Below, one piece after another: positions 1-6,668 of a DNA stretch of 13,266 nt. The translations under genes were made by a program, and so were the position numbers. A model generated the notes under the pieces. That model was not told where the DNA came from and made no database searches. It worked only from the letters and a program-made list of their open reading frames with translations. This stretch comes from JBEKJU01 sp050011095 (lineage in GTDB: Bacteria; Desulfobacterota; Syntrophorhabdia; Syntrophorhabdales; WCHB1-27), in contig JBEKJU010000074.1 in NCBI GenBank assembly GCA_050011095.1, positions 1 through 13,266 on the forward strand. The letters are read 5' to 3'. The first letter of the stretch is position 1. Each line of letters begins with the position of its first letter.

Positions 1-250
1 TAAAATCAATGATGTCAGGTAGATAGCACACCTATCCATAGAAGTCTAGAAATATAAATCATCAGGTATTTAAGCTACTTAGCCTCTATATGTGGATGAT
101 TTCCAAATGCGTTTGCCCTGGCTACCGAAGATTCATCCGTCCTCATTGCCTCTCCTTATTTCCCTTTCCCCCGCCCCTTCCTCCTTCTCCACTTTCCACT
201 TTCACTGTATTTGTCTCCCCTTCCCCTTTCCACCGCCTTCATCATTGCGT
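1..250. other. Gene-free left edge with C-rich, G-poor tract
   Basis: No convincing coding frame is present here. Short open frames exist but have no ribosome site and low-complexity translations. The first ~110 bases are AT-rich compared with the rest of the window and contain stops in every frame I followed. Positions 141-240 are about 88% pyrimidine on the plus strand; a hand count gives 49 C, 39 T, 7 A and 5 G. A C-rich, G-poor RNA of this length is what Rho utilisation (rut) sites look like, so it could end transcription entering from the left. That role is inference. Confidence 0.5.
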
Positions 251-273
251 CTTATTCCGGGCGGGACTATTAT
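245..273 (+). promoter_or_regulatory. Candidate sigma70 promoter for the quinone oxidoreductase gene
   Basis: TTGCGT (245-250), 17 bases, then TATTAT (268-273), about 64 bases before the start codon at 337. The -10 box matches 5 of 6 consensus bases and the -35 box 4 of 6. It lies directly downstream of the pyrimidine tract, which suits a fresh transcription start after a termination zone. Seen by eye only. Confidence 0.4.
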
Positions 274-336
274 TATCTGTAAACGTTCATGCCCCCCCAC
301 GGGGAGGGATATCCTGAAAACAAAGGGAGGGATCTC

Positions 337-1299
337 ATGAAGGCCGTAAGGATGCACGAATTCGGTGGGCCCGACGTCCTCCGGTTCGAGGAGGTGCCCG
401 ATCCCACGCCCGGTCCGGGGGAGGTGGTGGTCGCGGTGCGGGCCGCGGGGGTCAATCCAGTGGAGACCTATGCACGGACCGGGACGCACTCGATGAGACC
501 GCCCCTTCCCTATACGCCAGGAACGGATGCGGCGGGCCTTGTAGAATCGATAGGCGAAGGGGTAAGCTCGGTCGCCCCGGGCGACAGGGTCTACACGTCG
601 GGGACACTAAGCGGCGCCTATGCCGAAAAGGCCCTCTGCGAAAAGCGGCACGTCCATCCTCTGCCCGCGCACGTATCCTTCGCCAAGGGGGCGGCCCTCG
701 GCGTACCGTGCAGCGCGGCCTTCCGGGGCCTCTTCCAGCGCGCCTGCGCCGTGCCCGCCGACGTCCTTTTCGTCCACGGCGCGGACGGGGGCGTCGGCAT
801 GGCGGCCGTCCAGTTCGCCCGCGCGAGGGGGATCACCACCATCGCGAGCGCCGGGAGTGAGGAAGGGGCGGCAATGCTCGCGAAGCTCGGGGCCCACCAC
901 GTCGTGAGCCACCGGGACGCCCGCCACATGGACCAGGTTCTTTCCCTCACGAATAGGAGAGGGGTGGACGTCATACTTGAAATGCTCGCGAACGTGAACC
1001 TGGGCCATGACCTCAAGGTGCTGGCCCGAGGGGGCCGGGTGGTCGTCATCGGGAGCAGGGGGACGGTCGAGATCGACCCCAGGGACACCATGGGCCGGGA
1101 GGCCGCGATCCTCGGGATGATGGTATTTGAGGCCGGAGAACGGGAGCTTGCGAGCATCCATGCCGCAATCGTCGCCGCGCTCGAAAATCACACCCTCGAC
1201 CCGGTCATCGGACAGAAGATCGCCCTTTCCGACGCACCCGAGGCGCACCGGCTCGTCGAGGGATCGACGGTCCTCGGCAAGATAGTCCTGATCCCTTGA
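337..1299 (+). CDS. Zeta-crystallin-like NADPH:quinone oxidoreductase (MDR superfamily)
   Basis: A 320-residue medium-chain dehydrogenase/reductase of the zinc-free quinone oxidoreductase type. The family uses NADPH to reduce quinones, usually in the cytoplasm. The N-terminal catalytic domain (about 1-125) carries GVNPVETY (38-45) and PYTPGTDAAG (58-67). The Rossmann domain shows the nucleotide loop GADGGVG (148-154). EMLANVNL (215-222) and GSRGTVEI-x-PRDTM (239-252) are near-verbatim signatures of the vertebrate zeta-crystallin (CRYZ) subfamily. The GHE zinc motif and structural-zinc cysteine cluster of true alcohol dehydrogenases are absent. The ATG at 337 was chosen over an in-frame ATG at 289 because GGGAGG (325-330) lies six bases ahead and family proteins begin MKAVR or similar. 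It is a single gene with its own candidate promoter. The family is sure; the physiological substrate cannot be read from sequence. Confidence 0.93.
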   Translation: MKAVRMHEFGGPDVLRFEEVPDPTPGPGEVVVAVRAAGVNPVETYARTGTHSMRPPLPYTPGTDAAGLVESIGEGVSSVAPGDRVYTSGTLSGAYAEKALCEKRHVHPLPAHVSFAKGAALGVPCSAAFRGLFQRACAVPADVLFVHGADGGVGMAAVQFARARGITTIASAGSEEGAAMLAKLGAHHVVSHRDARHMDQVLSLTNRRGVDVILEMLANVNLGHDLKVLARGGRVVVIGSRGTVEIDPRDTMGREAAILGMMVFEAGERELASIHAAIVAALENHTLDPVIGQKIALSDAPEAHRLVEGSTVLGKIVLIP

Positions 1300-1302
1300 T
1301 CT

Positions 1303-1320
1303 TTCCGGCTATCGCCGGAA
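1303..1320 (+). terminator. GC-rich hairpin after the quinone oxidoreductase gene
   Basis: TTCCGGC (1303-1309), loop TATC, GCCGGAA (1314-1320): a perfect 7-bp stem starting four bases after the stop codon. There is no T-run behind it, so it is at best a weak intrinsic terminator or a 3'-end stabilising hairpin. Confidence 0.4.
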
Positions 1321-1447
1321 GCCGGCGCGATGGCCTGAGGTAAGGAGGCCGCCTCTCGCGACCGGCGCGACCGCCCCCGTGCACCACGCCCGCAACTCTA
1401 AAGGGCCGTCCCTGTCGGCCGCCGCGCCCGGCCTGGATCCGCCACAC

Positions 1448-1475
1448 TTGACAGCACTTTCATAAATATTATATA
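1448..1475 (+). promoter_or_regulatory. Sigma70-type promoter with perfect -35 box
   Basis: TTGACA (1448-1453) matches the -35 consensus exactly. TATATA follows at 1470-1475 after 16 bases, inside a short AT-rich island in an otherwise GC-rich spacer. Transcription from here would run into the gene at 1558 with a leader of about 75 bases. The exact -10 register is uncertain because the region is an AT repeat. Confidence 0.6.
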
Positions 1476-1557
1476 TGACCTAGCAAATCGTGTCCTCCCA
1501 AGGGCGCCGGCCGGCTGCCGGACAGGGTCACGAATCACGCGGAGTGTGAAACCGACT

Positions 1558-2256
1558 ATGTGGATAGAGACGGACCATCACGGCATCGTTAACCTTGATT
1601 ACGTCAGAAGGATCGACCTCGGGGGGGAGATCGAAAAGGAAACCTTCGGGATCTACCTTTTCGACGTGGACGGGAATACATACCCCATAGTGGATATATC
1701 GCGCTTCAGGAATATCGGCGTCTTTCAGGGGAAGGAAACGGACCAGGACGTGCACACGGCGGTCTACACCTTCTATACGATCACGAAGAGGCTCATTGCC
1801 GCGCGGAAAGACAGGGACGTGCTCACGATCGAGGCCATTTACAAGGAATTTGCCTCCGAGTGGTATGCGCAGCAGAAAAATGAGATGGCCGGGGTGGAGG
1901 AAACGGGCGCGCGGCAGGACGGGGCGCAAGCAGGTGAAGTCAAGGATTCGGGGGAGGAACGGATTGCCGGGGAAGATTCGGGCAAGATCCAGGACTTTTC
2001 CGATATGAAGCTCCTGCTCGATGCCTACGCGGAAGGCTACCGCGTCAAGTTCCAGAAAAAACCGCTCCTTCGTTATGAGAACGAGGGCAAGATCGCCCGC
2101 GACCTCGTCAAGCTCTACCCCCTCGAAAAACTGAAGACGATGCTCGTCTGGTACTTCGAATCGAATGAGGATTTCATCACGAAGGCCAACTACGATATGA
2201 AGACCTTCAAGGCCATTCTGGAGAGGACGCGGAAGGTAGGCAGTTCGGAGGAGTAG
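1558..2256 (+). CDS. Unrecognised two-part cytoplasmic protein
   Basis: A 232-residue protein that I cannot assign to a family. Residues 1-108 look like one compact domain: a beta-rich start (WIETDHHGIVNLDYVRRIDL), then a helical part rich in aromatic and charged residues. Residues 111-145 form a hydrophilic Glu/Gly/Asp/Lys linker likely to be disordered. Residues 146-232 are helical, with LLLDAYAEGYRVKF, KKPLLRYENEGK and ML-x-WYF. This spacing of aromatics and a GK recalls C-terminal regions of phage-type replication or helicase-loader proteins, but that is only an impression. There is no signal peptide or membrane segment. The start is ambiguous: GGAG (1541-1544) lies one base before an in-frame GTG at 1546, too close to use, and 13 bases before the ATG at 1558, so I prefer the ATG. 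It is a lone gene with its own promoter. Confidence 0.75.
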   Translation: MWIETDHHGIVNLDYVRRIDLGGEIEKETFGIYLFDVDGNTYPIVDISRFRNIGVFQGKETDQDVHTAVYTFYTITKRLIAARKDRDVLTIEAIYKEFASEWYAQQKNEMAGVEETGARQDGAQAGEVKDSGEERIAGEDSGKIQDFSDMKLLLDAYAEGYRVKFQKKPLLRYENEGKIARDLVKLYPLEKLKTMLVWYFESNEDFITKANYDMKTFKAILERTRKVGSSEE

Positions 2257-2265
2257 ATTTTTCTT

Positions 2266-2282
2266 GCGCGCCCGCTTTTTTT
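2266..2282 (+). terminator. Weak possible terminator (T-run after GC block)
   Basis: A GC block (GCGCGCCCGC) is followed by seven Ts (2276-2282), ten bases after the stop codon of the preceding gene. Only a 3-bp stem can be drawn, so the hairpin part is poor; the T-run is the main argument. Confidence 0.25.
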
Positions 2283-2351
2283 CATGTAGACTGATAAAAG
2301 TTTTGCATCTGGGCGAAAGCTCATAATCTATCATACTAAACGGGTAATCTT

Positions 2352-2960
2352 GTGAATTTGCGATCCAGGGTCGTAATGACGACTGTTCCCATACTTCTCC
2401 TCACGGCCGTAGCCGTAACGGGCCTCACCCTCGGGTCCGCGTCGGCTAAGGATGAATCTGACAAGAATGCCCTTGTCGAGAGGATCGTCGCCTATCTGAA
2501 AGGAAAGGACGTAGGCATGGGAGAGGACAAACTGAAGGCGGTGGTCCACAAGGTCTGCGATGAATCACGGGAACATGATCTGGATTACCGGCTTGCCCTT
2601 GCGGTAATCAAGGTGGAAAGCAACTTCAAGCGTGATGTCGTCTCACCGAAGGGCGCCAGGGGACTTTTTCAGATCAAGCCTTCCCTCGCGAAGTATATCG
2701 CCAAGGACGCCGGTGTGAAGTGGAACGGCGAACAGTGCCTCCACGAGCCGGACAAGAACATAAAGCTCGGCATCTACCATCTTTCGAAGCTCGTGGACGA
2801 CTTTGAGAGCCTTCCCACCGCGCTGCATGCCTACAACGTGGGAACGGGCAGGGCAAAGGCCCGGCCCTTCGGCAAGGCAGAGCCAAAAACCGCGTTCACG
2901 AAGCGGGTAATGAAGGAATACCAGAAGAACATCTCGGTCCTGCCCGAGATGGATGACTGA
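2352..2960 (+). CDS. Exported lytic transglycosylase (SLT domain)
   Basis: A 202-residue periplasmic or outer-envelope enzyme that would cleave the MurNAc-GlcNAc bond of peptidoglycan. The signal peptide has a basic start (NLRSR), a hydrophobic core at about 9-27 and a likely cut after GSASA (residue 32). The SLT/goose-lysozyme-like domain spans about 60-175. The catalytic Glu is E89 in KVESNF (87-92), followed by SPKGARGLFQIKP (98-110) and AYNVG (160-164), all hallmark motifs. The GTG at 2352 is preferred to the ATG at 2376 because only the longer form gives the signal peptide a positively charged N-region, although the ATG has the better ribosome site (AGGG five bases ahead). It converges on the minus-strand gene ending at 2999. 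The domain is small and has no LysM or other wall-binding module, as in short MltE/Slt-like proteins. Confidence 0.92.
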   Translation: MNLRSRVVMTTVPILLLTAVAVTGLTLGSASAKDESDKNALVERIVAYLKGKDVGMGEDKLKAVVHKVCDESREHDLDYRLALAVIKVESNFKRDVVSPKGARGLFQIKPSLAKYIAKDAGVKWNGEQCLHEPDKNIKLGIYHLSKLVDDFESLPTALHAYNVGTGRAKARPFGKAEPKTAFTKRVMKEYQKNISVLPEMDD

Positions 2961-2998
2961 CCTTCCGATCACCTTTTACCTAATCGTCCGTCCGCCTT

Positions 2999-3649
2999 TT
3001 ACTTCCCGCCGGGAAGGCCCTCAACTCCACCAACCGGTCCACCAACCGTCCCCGGCACATCGCCGGAGCCGAAGGGGAGTGTCGAGCCGCTTCGTGCGCC
3101 CTCCGTGGCCGCAGGGGGCGTACCGGGCGATGACGGGAGCGGCGCTGCAGCAGGGCCTGGGGCCAAGCCTGCCGGTTCGGTGGGGGCGGCCGTCCCCGGG
3201 GCCGGCGGAACACCCGCATCTGTCCGCGAGACCGACCTCACGTGTACCGTTCCCGATGGGTATAGCTCGCGCAGGGTCGCGTCCGTCTGGGTTTCAGGGG
3301 GCAGGTAGGGCGGATACTGCAGGGGAGACCCTGTCTGGGCCATTCCGGGACCGATCGGGCCGGTTCCGGTCGTCATCAGGGTCGTGCCCCCCAGCACGGT
3401 GCTCCCGTACTCCGATACGCCACCCGTGGGGACATACGAACTACCCGGCGGCGGCGGTGCAGGGGGCATCATATTGGGAGGGGGAGGAGCGACGGGCGCG
3501 GAGACCTCCTGGCCCGACGACGATACGTCGACCGGGATACCGGATACGGGAATCGGAGTCCACGTCCCCTGGGCAAAGGCCTCGTGCCCCAAAAAGAGGG
3601 CAAGGAACGACACACACAGAACGACGCAAAGATAATGTTTTTTCGTCAT
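2999..3649 (-). CDS. Exported proline/glycine-rich low-complexity protein
   Basis: A 216-residue protein with a clear signal peptide (KK near the start, hydrophobic core about 6-21, likely cut after AFA at residue 26). The mature part is low-complexity: about 27-75 rich in Pro/Ser/Val with PPPP and PPAPPPP runs, a Gly/Thr-rich middle (GGTTLMTTGTG), a short more ordinary segment (ATLRELYPSGTVHVRSVSR, about 120-138), and a long Pro/Ala/Gly/Ser tail ending GLPGGK. The mature form has no cysteines and no lipobox. A strong ribosome site (GGGAGGGG on the minus strand, just before the ATG) and the signal peptide support this strand over the long plus-strand frame covering the same DNA. I recognise no family. 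A periplasm-spanning or surface linker-like protein is a guess. Confidence 0.7.
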   Translation of the reverse strand: MTKKHYLCVVLCVSFLALFLGHEAFAQGTWTPIPVSGIPVDVSSSGQEVSAPVAPPPPNMMPPAPPPPGSSYVPTGGVSEYGSTVLGGTTLMTTGTGPIGPGMAQTGSPLQYPPYLPPETQTDATLRELYPSGTVHVRSVSRTDAGVPPAPGTAAPTEPAGLAPGPAAAPLPSSPGTPPAATEGARSGSTLPFGSGDVPGTVGGPVGGVEGLPGGK

Positions 3650-3682
3650 ACACCCCTCCCGTCTTTATTGGTGATCATGTTA

Positions 3683-3710
3683 AACATAAACACGTTTCAC
3701 CGTTTGTCAA
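3683..3710 (-). promoter_or_regulatory. Promoter for the proline-rich protein gene
   Basis: On the minus strand TTGACA (complement of 3705-3710) is followed after 16 bases by TATGTT (complement of 3683-3688). The -35 is perfect and the -10 matches 4 of 6. The predicted start lies about 25-30 bases ahead of the ATG at 3649. It faces away from the promoter candidate at 3740, forming a compact divergent control region. Confidence 0.55.
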
Positions 3711-3739
3711 CCGTCGCTCCCGGCAAGACAGGAAACCTC

Positions 3740-3769
3740 TTGACGGAGGGGCTGCTTTTGGATTATTTA
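3740..3769 (+). promoter_or_regulatory. Candidate promoter for the 48-residue ORF
   Basis: TTGACG (3740-3745) followed by an AT-rich TTATTTA (3763-3769) at a spacing of 17-18. It lies 30 bases before the small ORF and is divergent from the promoter at 3683-3710. Confidence 0.45.
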
Positions 3770-3799
3770 TGTAGACTGTGGAAACGCAGCCGGGGGGAT

Positions 3800-3946
3800 A
3801 TGAATAACGACAAGCTCATAAAGATCATACAGGAACTGCTCAAGACAGACGATGGGCTCGATTTTCTTAGGGAATTAAAAAGGGAAGACCTGGAAAAACT
3901 GGTCGCCTGCATCAGGGACAGGATCGACCGGTCCGACAGCAAATAG
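3800..3946 (+). CDS. Small 48-residue helical charged protein
   Basis: A short ORF whose translation (begins MNNDKLIKIIQELLK, ends RIDRSDSK) is Lys/Glu/Asp/Leu-rich with heptad-like Leu/Ile spacing. It looks like two amphipathic helices joined at about residue 16-20 (KTDDG). It contains one Cys and has no signal peptide or membrane segment. The frame is open upstream to 3584, but that part is the non-coding divergent region. The ATG at 3800 is the only sensible start and lies just after a G-run (3792-3797), which is a weak ribosome site. The protein-like composition and a promoter candidate upstream argue that it is real. I recognise no family. Confidence 0.5.
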   Translation: MNNDKLIKIIQELLKTDDGLDFLRELKREDLEKLVACIRDRIDRSDSK

Positions 3947-4131
3947 GCATTACCGCAAGAATCCGCCATTCACGTCGTGTGGAGATTTAGTGACGGGGTT
4001 TTACAGCGCCGGTCCGAGCCGGGAAAAGCGCTGCTTCCCCGAGATGATCCTGTGGCCAGTGGTATGCGGTTTTCGTGATGGGATTCCCGAGTCGGATCGA
4101 GGGCCGCCCCGGAGGTATAGCGGAGATTACC

Positions 4132-4443
4132 GTGATATGTAGCGTGAAGAGAGGTCTATTGTCTCTTTTCTGCCTCGCGCTCGCAATGTTTTTCCTCCAG
4201 GGGTGCGCGGGGACGACAAGGGGCCAAGGGAGCGCGGATGGCGCCATGGCCGACGAAGTCAGGGCAAAGATCGCCGGAGCGGGGATTACGCAGGTGAGGG
4301 TGTTTGTCCTCGGCCGCCGGGTGACCCTGACCGGGTTCGTGCCGAGCCCGGAGGCGAAAGAACGGGTGATCGCCCTTGCGAAAGGCGCGAGGGGCGTTCA
4401 GGCGGTGATCGACGATCTGCAGGTCCGGAAAACCCGTGAGTGA
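4132..4443 (+). CDS. BON-domain lipoprotein
   Basis: A 103-residue envelope lipoprotein. It has a basic start (KR at 6-7), a hydrophobic core, and the lipobox LQGC with the lipidated cysteine at residue 25. One BON domain fills about 40-100 (ADEVRAKIA, then VRVFVLGRRVTLTGFV, then the helix of SPEAKERVIALAKGARGVQAVIDDL). This is the alpha-beta pattern of OsmY/DolP-type BON repeats, which in known cases bind phospholipid or associate with the outer membrane. The GTG at 4132 is preferred over ATG 4075/4078 because GGAG (4122-4125) lies six bases ahead and the signal peptide then has normal length; a GTG at 4144 is also possible. It has only one BON domain where OsmY and DolP have two. It appears to be monocistronic, with a terminator immediately after it. 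Confidence 0.85.
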   Translation: MICSVKRGLLSLFCLALAMFFLQGCAGTTRGQGSADGAMADEVRAKIAGAGITQVRVFVLGRRVTLTGFVPSPEAKERVIALAKGARGVQAVIDDLQVRKTRE

Positions 4444-4462
4444 TCCCCGCGTCGGGGATTTT
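4443..4462 (+). terminator. Intrinsic terminator after the BON lipoprotein
   Basis: ATCCCCG (4443-4449), loop CGT, CGGGGAT (4453-4459), then a T-run 4459-4462. A perfect 7-bp GC-rich stem begins on the last base of the stop codon. The short T-run makes it moderate in strength. Confidence 0.65.
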
Positions 4463-4533
4463 CGGTTGACGTGCGCCTTACGTCCAGTTTCTTCTTGAAC
4501 GGATTACCCGAAGACGTTTAGAATAGGAGAGAC

Positions 4534-6663
4534 ATGAAAGAGAGCCGCCATGATCGACCACCGCCGGGAAGGCGCGCCCGGTTTCACCGGACCTATCCCG
4601 GTTATCCCTTCCCCCTCGGCGTCCACCTTCACGACGACGGGGCACAGTTTGGCATCTTCAGCCGGAACGCCACGGCGGTAAGTCTCCTCTTCTTCGAGGG
4701 GCTTCAGGATATCGCGCCCTATCAGGTGATCGACCTCGACCCGCTCCACAATCGGACAGGCGACATCTGGCATATCTGGGTCGAGGGTGTCGTCGCGGGC
4801 CAGCTTTATGCCTACCGCGTGGACGGTCCGTACAACCCCTTGGAGGGACAGCGCTTCAACACGCGCAAGCTGCTCCTCGACCCCTACGCGACCGCCCTGT
4901 CAACGACGCCCCCCTGGGATTTCCTTAAGGCGAAAGGCTACGACGTCCAATCCCCCCTTGAGGACCTCTCCACATCCGTCCTGGACAATTCGGGCTCCGT
5001 GCCCCGGTGCATCGTAACGGGTAACCGCTTCGGCTGGGAGGAAGACGCGCCGCCGAAGACATCGTGGTCGGAAACCATCATCTACGAGACCCATGCGAGG
5101 GGCCTCACAATCCATCCCTCATCGGGCGTAAGAGAGCCGGGCACCTTTCGGGGCATCATCGAAAAGATACCGTATTTCAAAGAACTGGGCATCACCGCCG
5201 TCGAGCTCCTACCGATCCAGGACTTCAATGAACGTGAGATCGACCGGGTCAATCCGCTGACCCGGGAGGCCCTCACAAACTACTGGGGCTACAGCACGGC
5301 CTCCTTCTTTGCGCCGAAATCGACCTATGCGGGGGACGTCCCCGAAGGCAGCCAGGTGGCCGAGTTCAAACGGCTCGTCATGGAGCTGCACAAGGCGGGC
5401 ATCGAGGTCATCCTCGACATCGTGTTCAACCACACGGCCGAGGGCAACCGGCTAGGACCGACCATATCGTTCAGGGGCCTCGACAATACGATCTACTATA
5501 TGCTCGAAAAGGACAGGCGCTACTACCAGAACTATTCGGGATGCGGCAACACGGTCAACTGCAACCATCCCGTGGTGCGCCAGTTTATCATCGACTGCCT
5601 CACCTACTGGGTGATAAAGATGCATGTGGACGGATTCCGCTTCGACCTCGCCTCCGTCATGGGTCGCGACGAGGACGGCGAGATCATGAAGAACCCCCCC
5701 CTGCTCTCGGAGATCTCGGAGAACCCCATATTGAGGGAGACAAAGCTTATCGCCGAGGCCTGGGATGCCGCGGGGGCGTACCAGGTAGGCTCCTTCCCCG
5801 GCCACCGCTGGTCCGAATGGAACGGCAGTTACCGCGACGATGTCCGGAGGTTCTGGCGCGGCGATCCGGGCATGACAGGCATTCTCGCGACCCGCATCTC
5901 GGGGAGCGCGGATATCTACCAGAAGGCCGGCAAGGAACCGCTGAACAGCATAAATTTCGTTACGTGCCATGACGGCTTCACCCTGAACGACCTCGTGAGC
6001 TATAACGGGAAGCACAACGAGGCGAACGGCGAGGGCAATTGCGACGGCACGGACGAGAATTACAGCTATAATTACGGCACTGAAGGGGAATCGGACGATC
6101 CGGACATAGAGGCGACCAGAATCCGGCAGATCAAGAACCTCATCGCCACCCTTTTCGTCTCGCGGGGCGTGCCCCTTTTCCTCGGCGGTGACGAGTTCCG
6201 GCGGACGCAAAGGGGGAACAACAACGCATACTGCCAGGATAACGAGATCTCCTGGTGCGACTGGGGGCTTTTCCGGAAAAACCGCGGCATATTCAGGTTC
6301 ACCAGGGAGATGATCGCCTTCCGCAAGCGGAACGAGGTGCTCCGGGAGGTGAAGTTCTACACGGAGCAGGACATATCCTGGTACGGCCCTGACGGGCAGC
6401 CAAAGGAATGGACCGGCCCGGACCGGAGCCTCGCGGCCATGATCCACGGGAAAGACCCGTTGTACCTCATGTTTCACGCCGATTTTACGGAAAAAACCTT
6501 CGCCCTTCCCCCTTGCTCGAAGGGCAAAACCTGGTACCGCGCCATTGACACATCGAGAGGGGAGCCCCATGACGTCTGTCCGGCGGGCCGCGAGGAGCCT
6601 ATCGGGCAACAGGACAGCATAGTTCTCGCGAGTCGCTCGATGGCGATACTGATAGCCAGATAA
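4534..6663 (+). CDS. glgX: Glycogen debranching enzyme / isoamylase (GH13, GlgX/TreX type)
   Basis: A 709-residue cytoplasmic glycoside hydrolase that removes alpha-1,6 branches from glycogen or limit dextrins. The N-terminal CBM48-like domain (about 22-120) has YPFPLGVHLHDDGAQFGIFS and the late RKLLLDPYA typical of GlgX. The TIM barrel carries the four GH13 regions: DIVFNH (295-300), DGFRFD with nucleophile D371, IAEAWD with acid/base E408, and CHD with D480. ETHARGLT (185-192) and GDEFRRTQ-x-GNNNAYCQDN (552-570) are further debranching-enzyme signatures. The C-terminal beta domain runs from about 600. Length is normal (E. coli GlgX is about 660, TreX about 710). The ATG is preceded by AGGAGA at ideal spacing. 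No other glycogen gene is next to it. The siroheme gene starts five bases after its stop, so the two are probably co-transcribed. Confidence 0.96.
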   Translation: MKESRHDRPPPGRRARFHRTYPGYPFPLGVHLHDDGAQFGIFSRNATAVSLLFFEGLQDIAPYQVIDLDPLHNRTGDIWHIWVEGVVAGQLYAYRVDGPYNPLEGQRFNTRKLLLDPYATALSTTPPWDFLKAKGYDVQSPLEDLSTSVLDNSGSVPRCIVTGNRFGWEEDAPPKTSWSETIIYETHARGLTIHPSSGVREPGTFRGIIEKIPYFKELGITAVELLPIQDFNEREIDRVNPLTREALTNYWGYSTASFFAPKSTYAGDVPEGSQVAEFKRLVMELHKAGIEVILDIVFNHTAEGNRLGPTISFRGLDNTIYYMLEKDRRYYQNYSGCGNTVNCNHPVVRQFIIDCLTYWVIKMHVDGFRFDLASVMGRDEDGEIMKNPPLLSEISENPILRETKLIAEAWDAAGAYQVGSFPGHRWSEWNGSYRDDVRRFWRGDPGMTGILATRISGSADIYQKAGKEPLNSINFVTCHDGFTLNDLVSYNGKHNEANGEGNCDGTDENYSYNYGTEGESDDPDIEATRIRQIKNLIATLFVSRGVPLFLGGDEFRRTQRGNNNAYCQDNEISWCDWGLFRKNRGIFRFTREMIAFRKRNEVLREVKFYTEQDISWYGPDGQPKEWTGPDRSLAAMIHGKDPLYLMFHADFTEKTFALPPCSKGKTWYRAIDTSRGEPHDVCPAGREEPIGQQDSIVLASRSMAILIAR

Positions 6664-6668
6664 AAGAC

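Noticed and set aside
1528..2334. 268-codon minus-strand open frame
   Set aside because: It covers the reverse of the gene at 1558. The plus frame has balanced composition and a promoter with a perfect -35; the minus frame has neither.
3002..3016. CTTCCC-GCC-GGGAAG hairpin between convergent genes
   Set aside because: It overlaps the last codons of the minus-strand gene and has no T-run on either strand. It is too short to call a bidirectional terminator.
2953..3774. 273-codon plus-strand open frame
   Set aside because: It is antisense to the proline-rich exported protein. It has no ribosome site and an Arg/Pro/Ser-rich random translation, whereas the minus-strand frame has a signal peptide and a strong ribosome site.
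3947..4131. Possible small RNA or riboswitch ahead of the BON lipoprotein
   Set aside because: I looked for SRP RNA, tRNA, c-di-GMP and cobalamin riboswitch cores and saw none; only ordinary GC-rich spacer.
4495..4524. TTGAAC ... TAGAAT promoter-like pair before glgX
   Set aside because: Its transcription start would fall about three bases before the ATG and leave out the good ribosome site, so it cannot be the working promoter.
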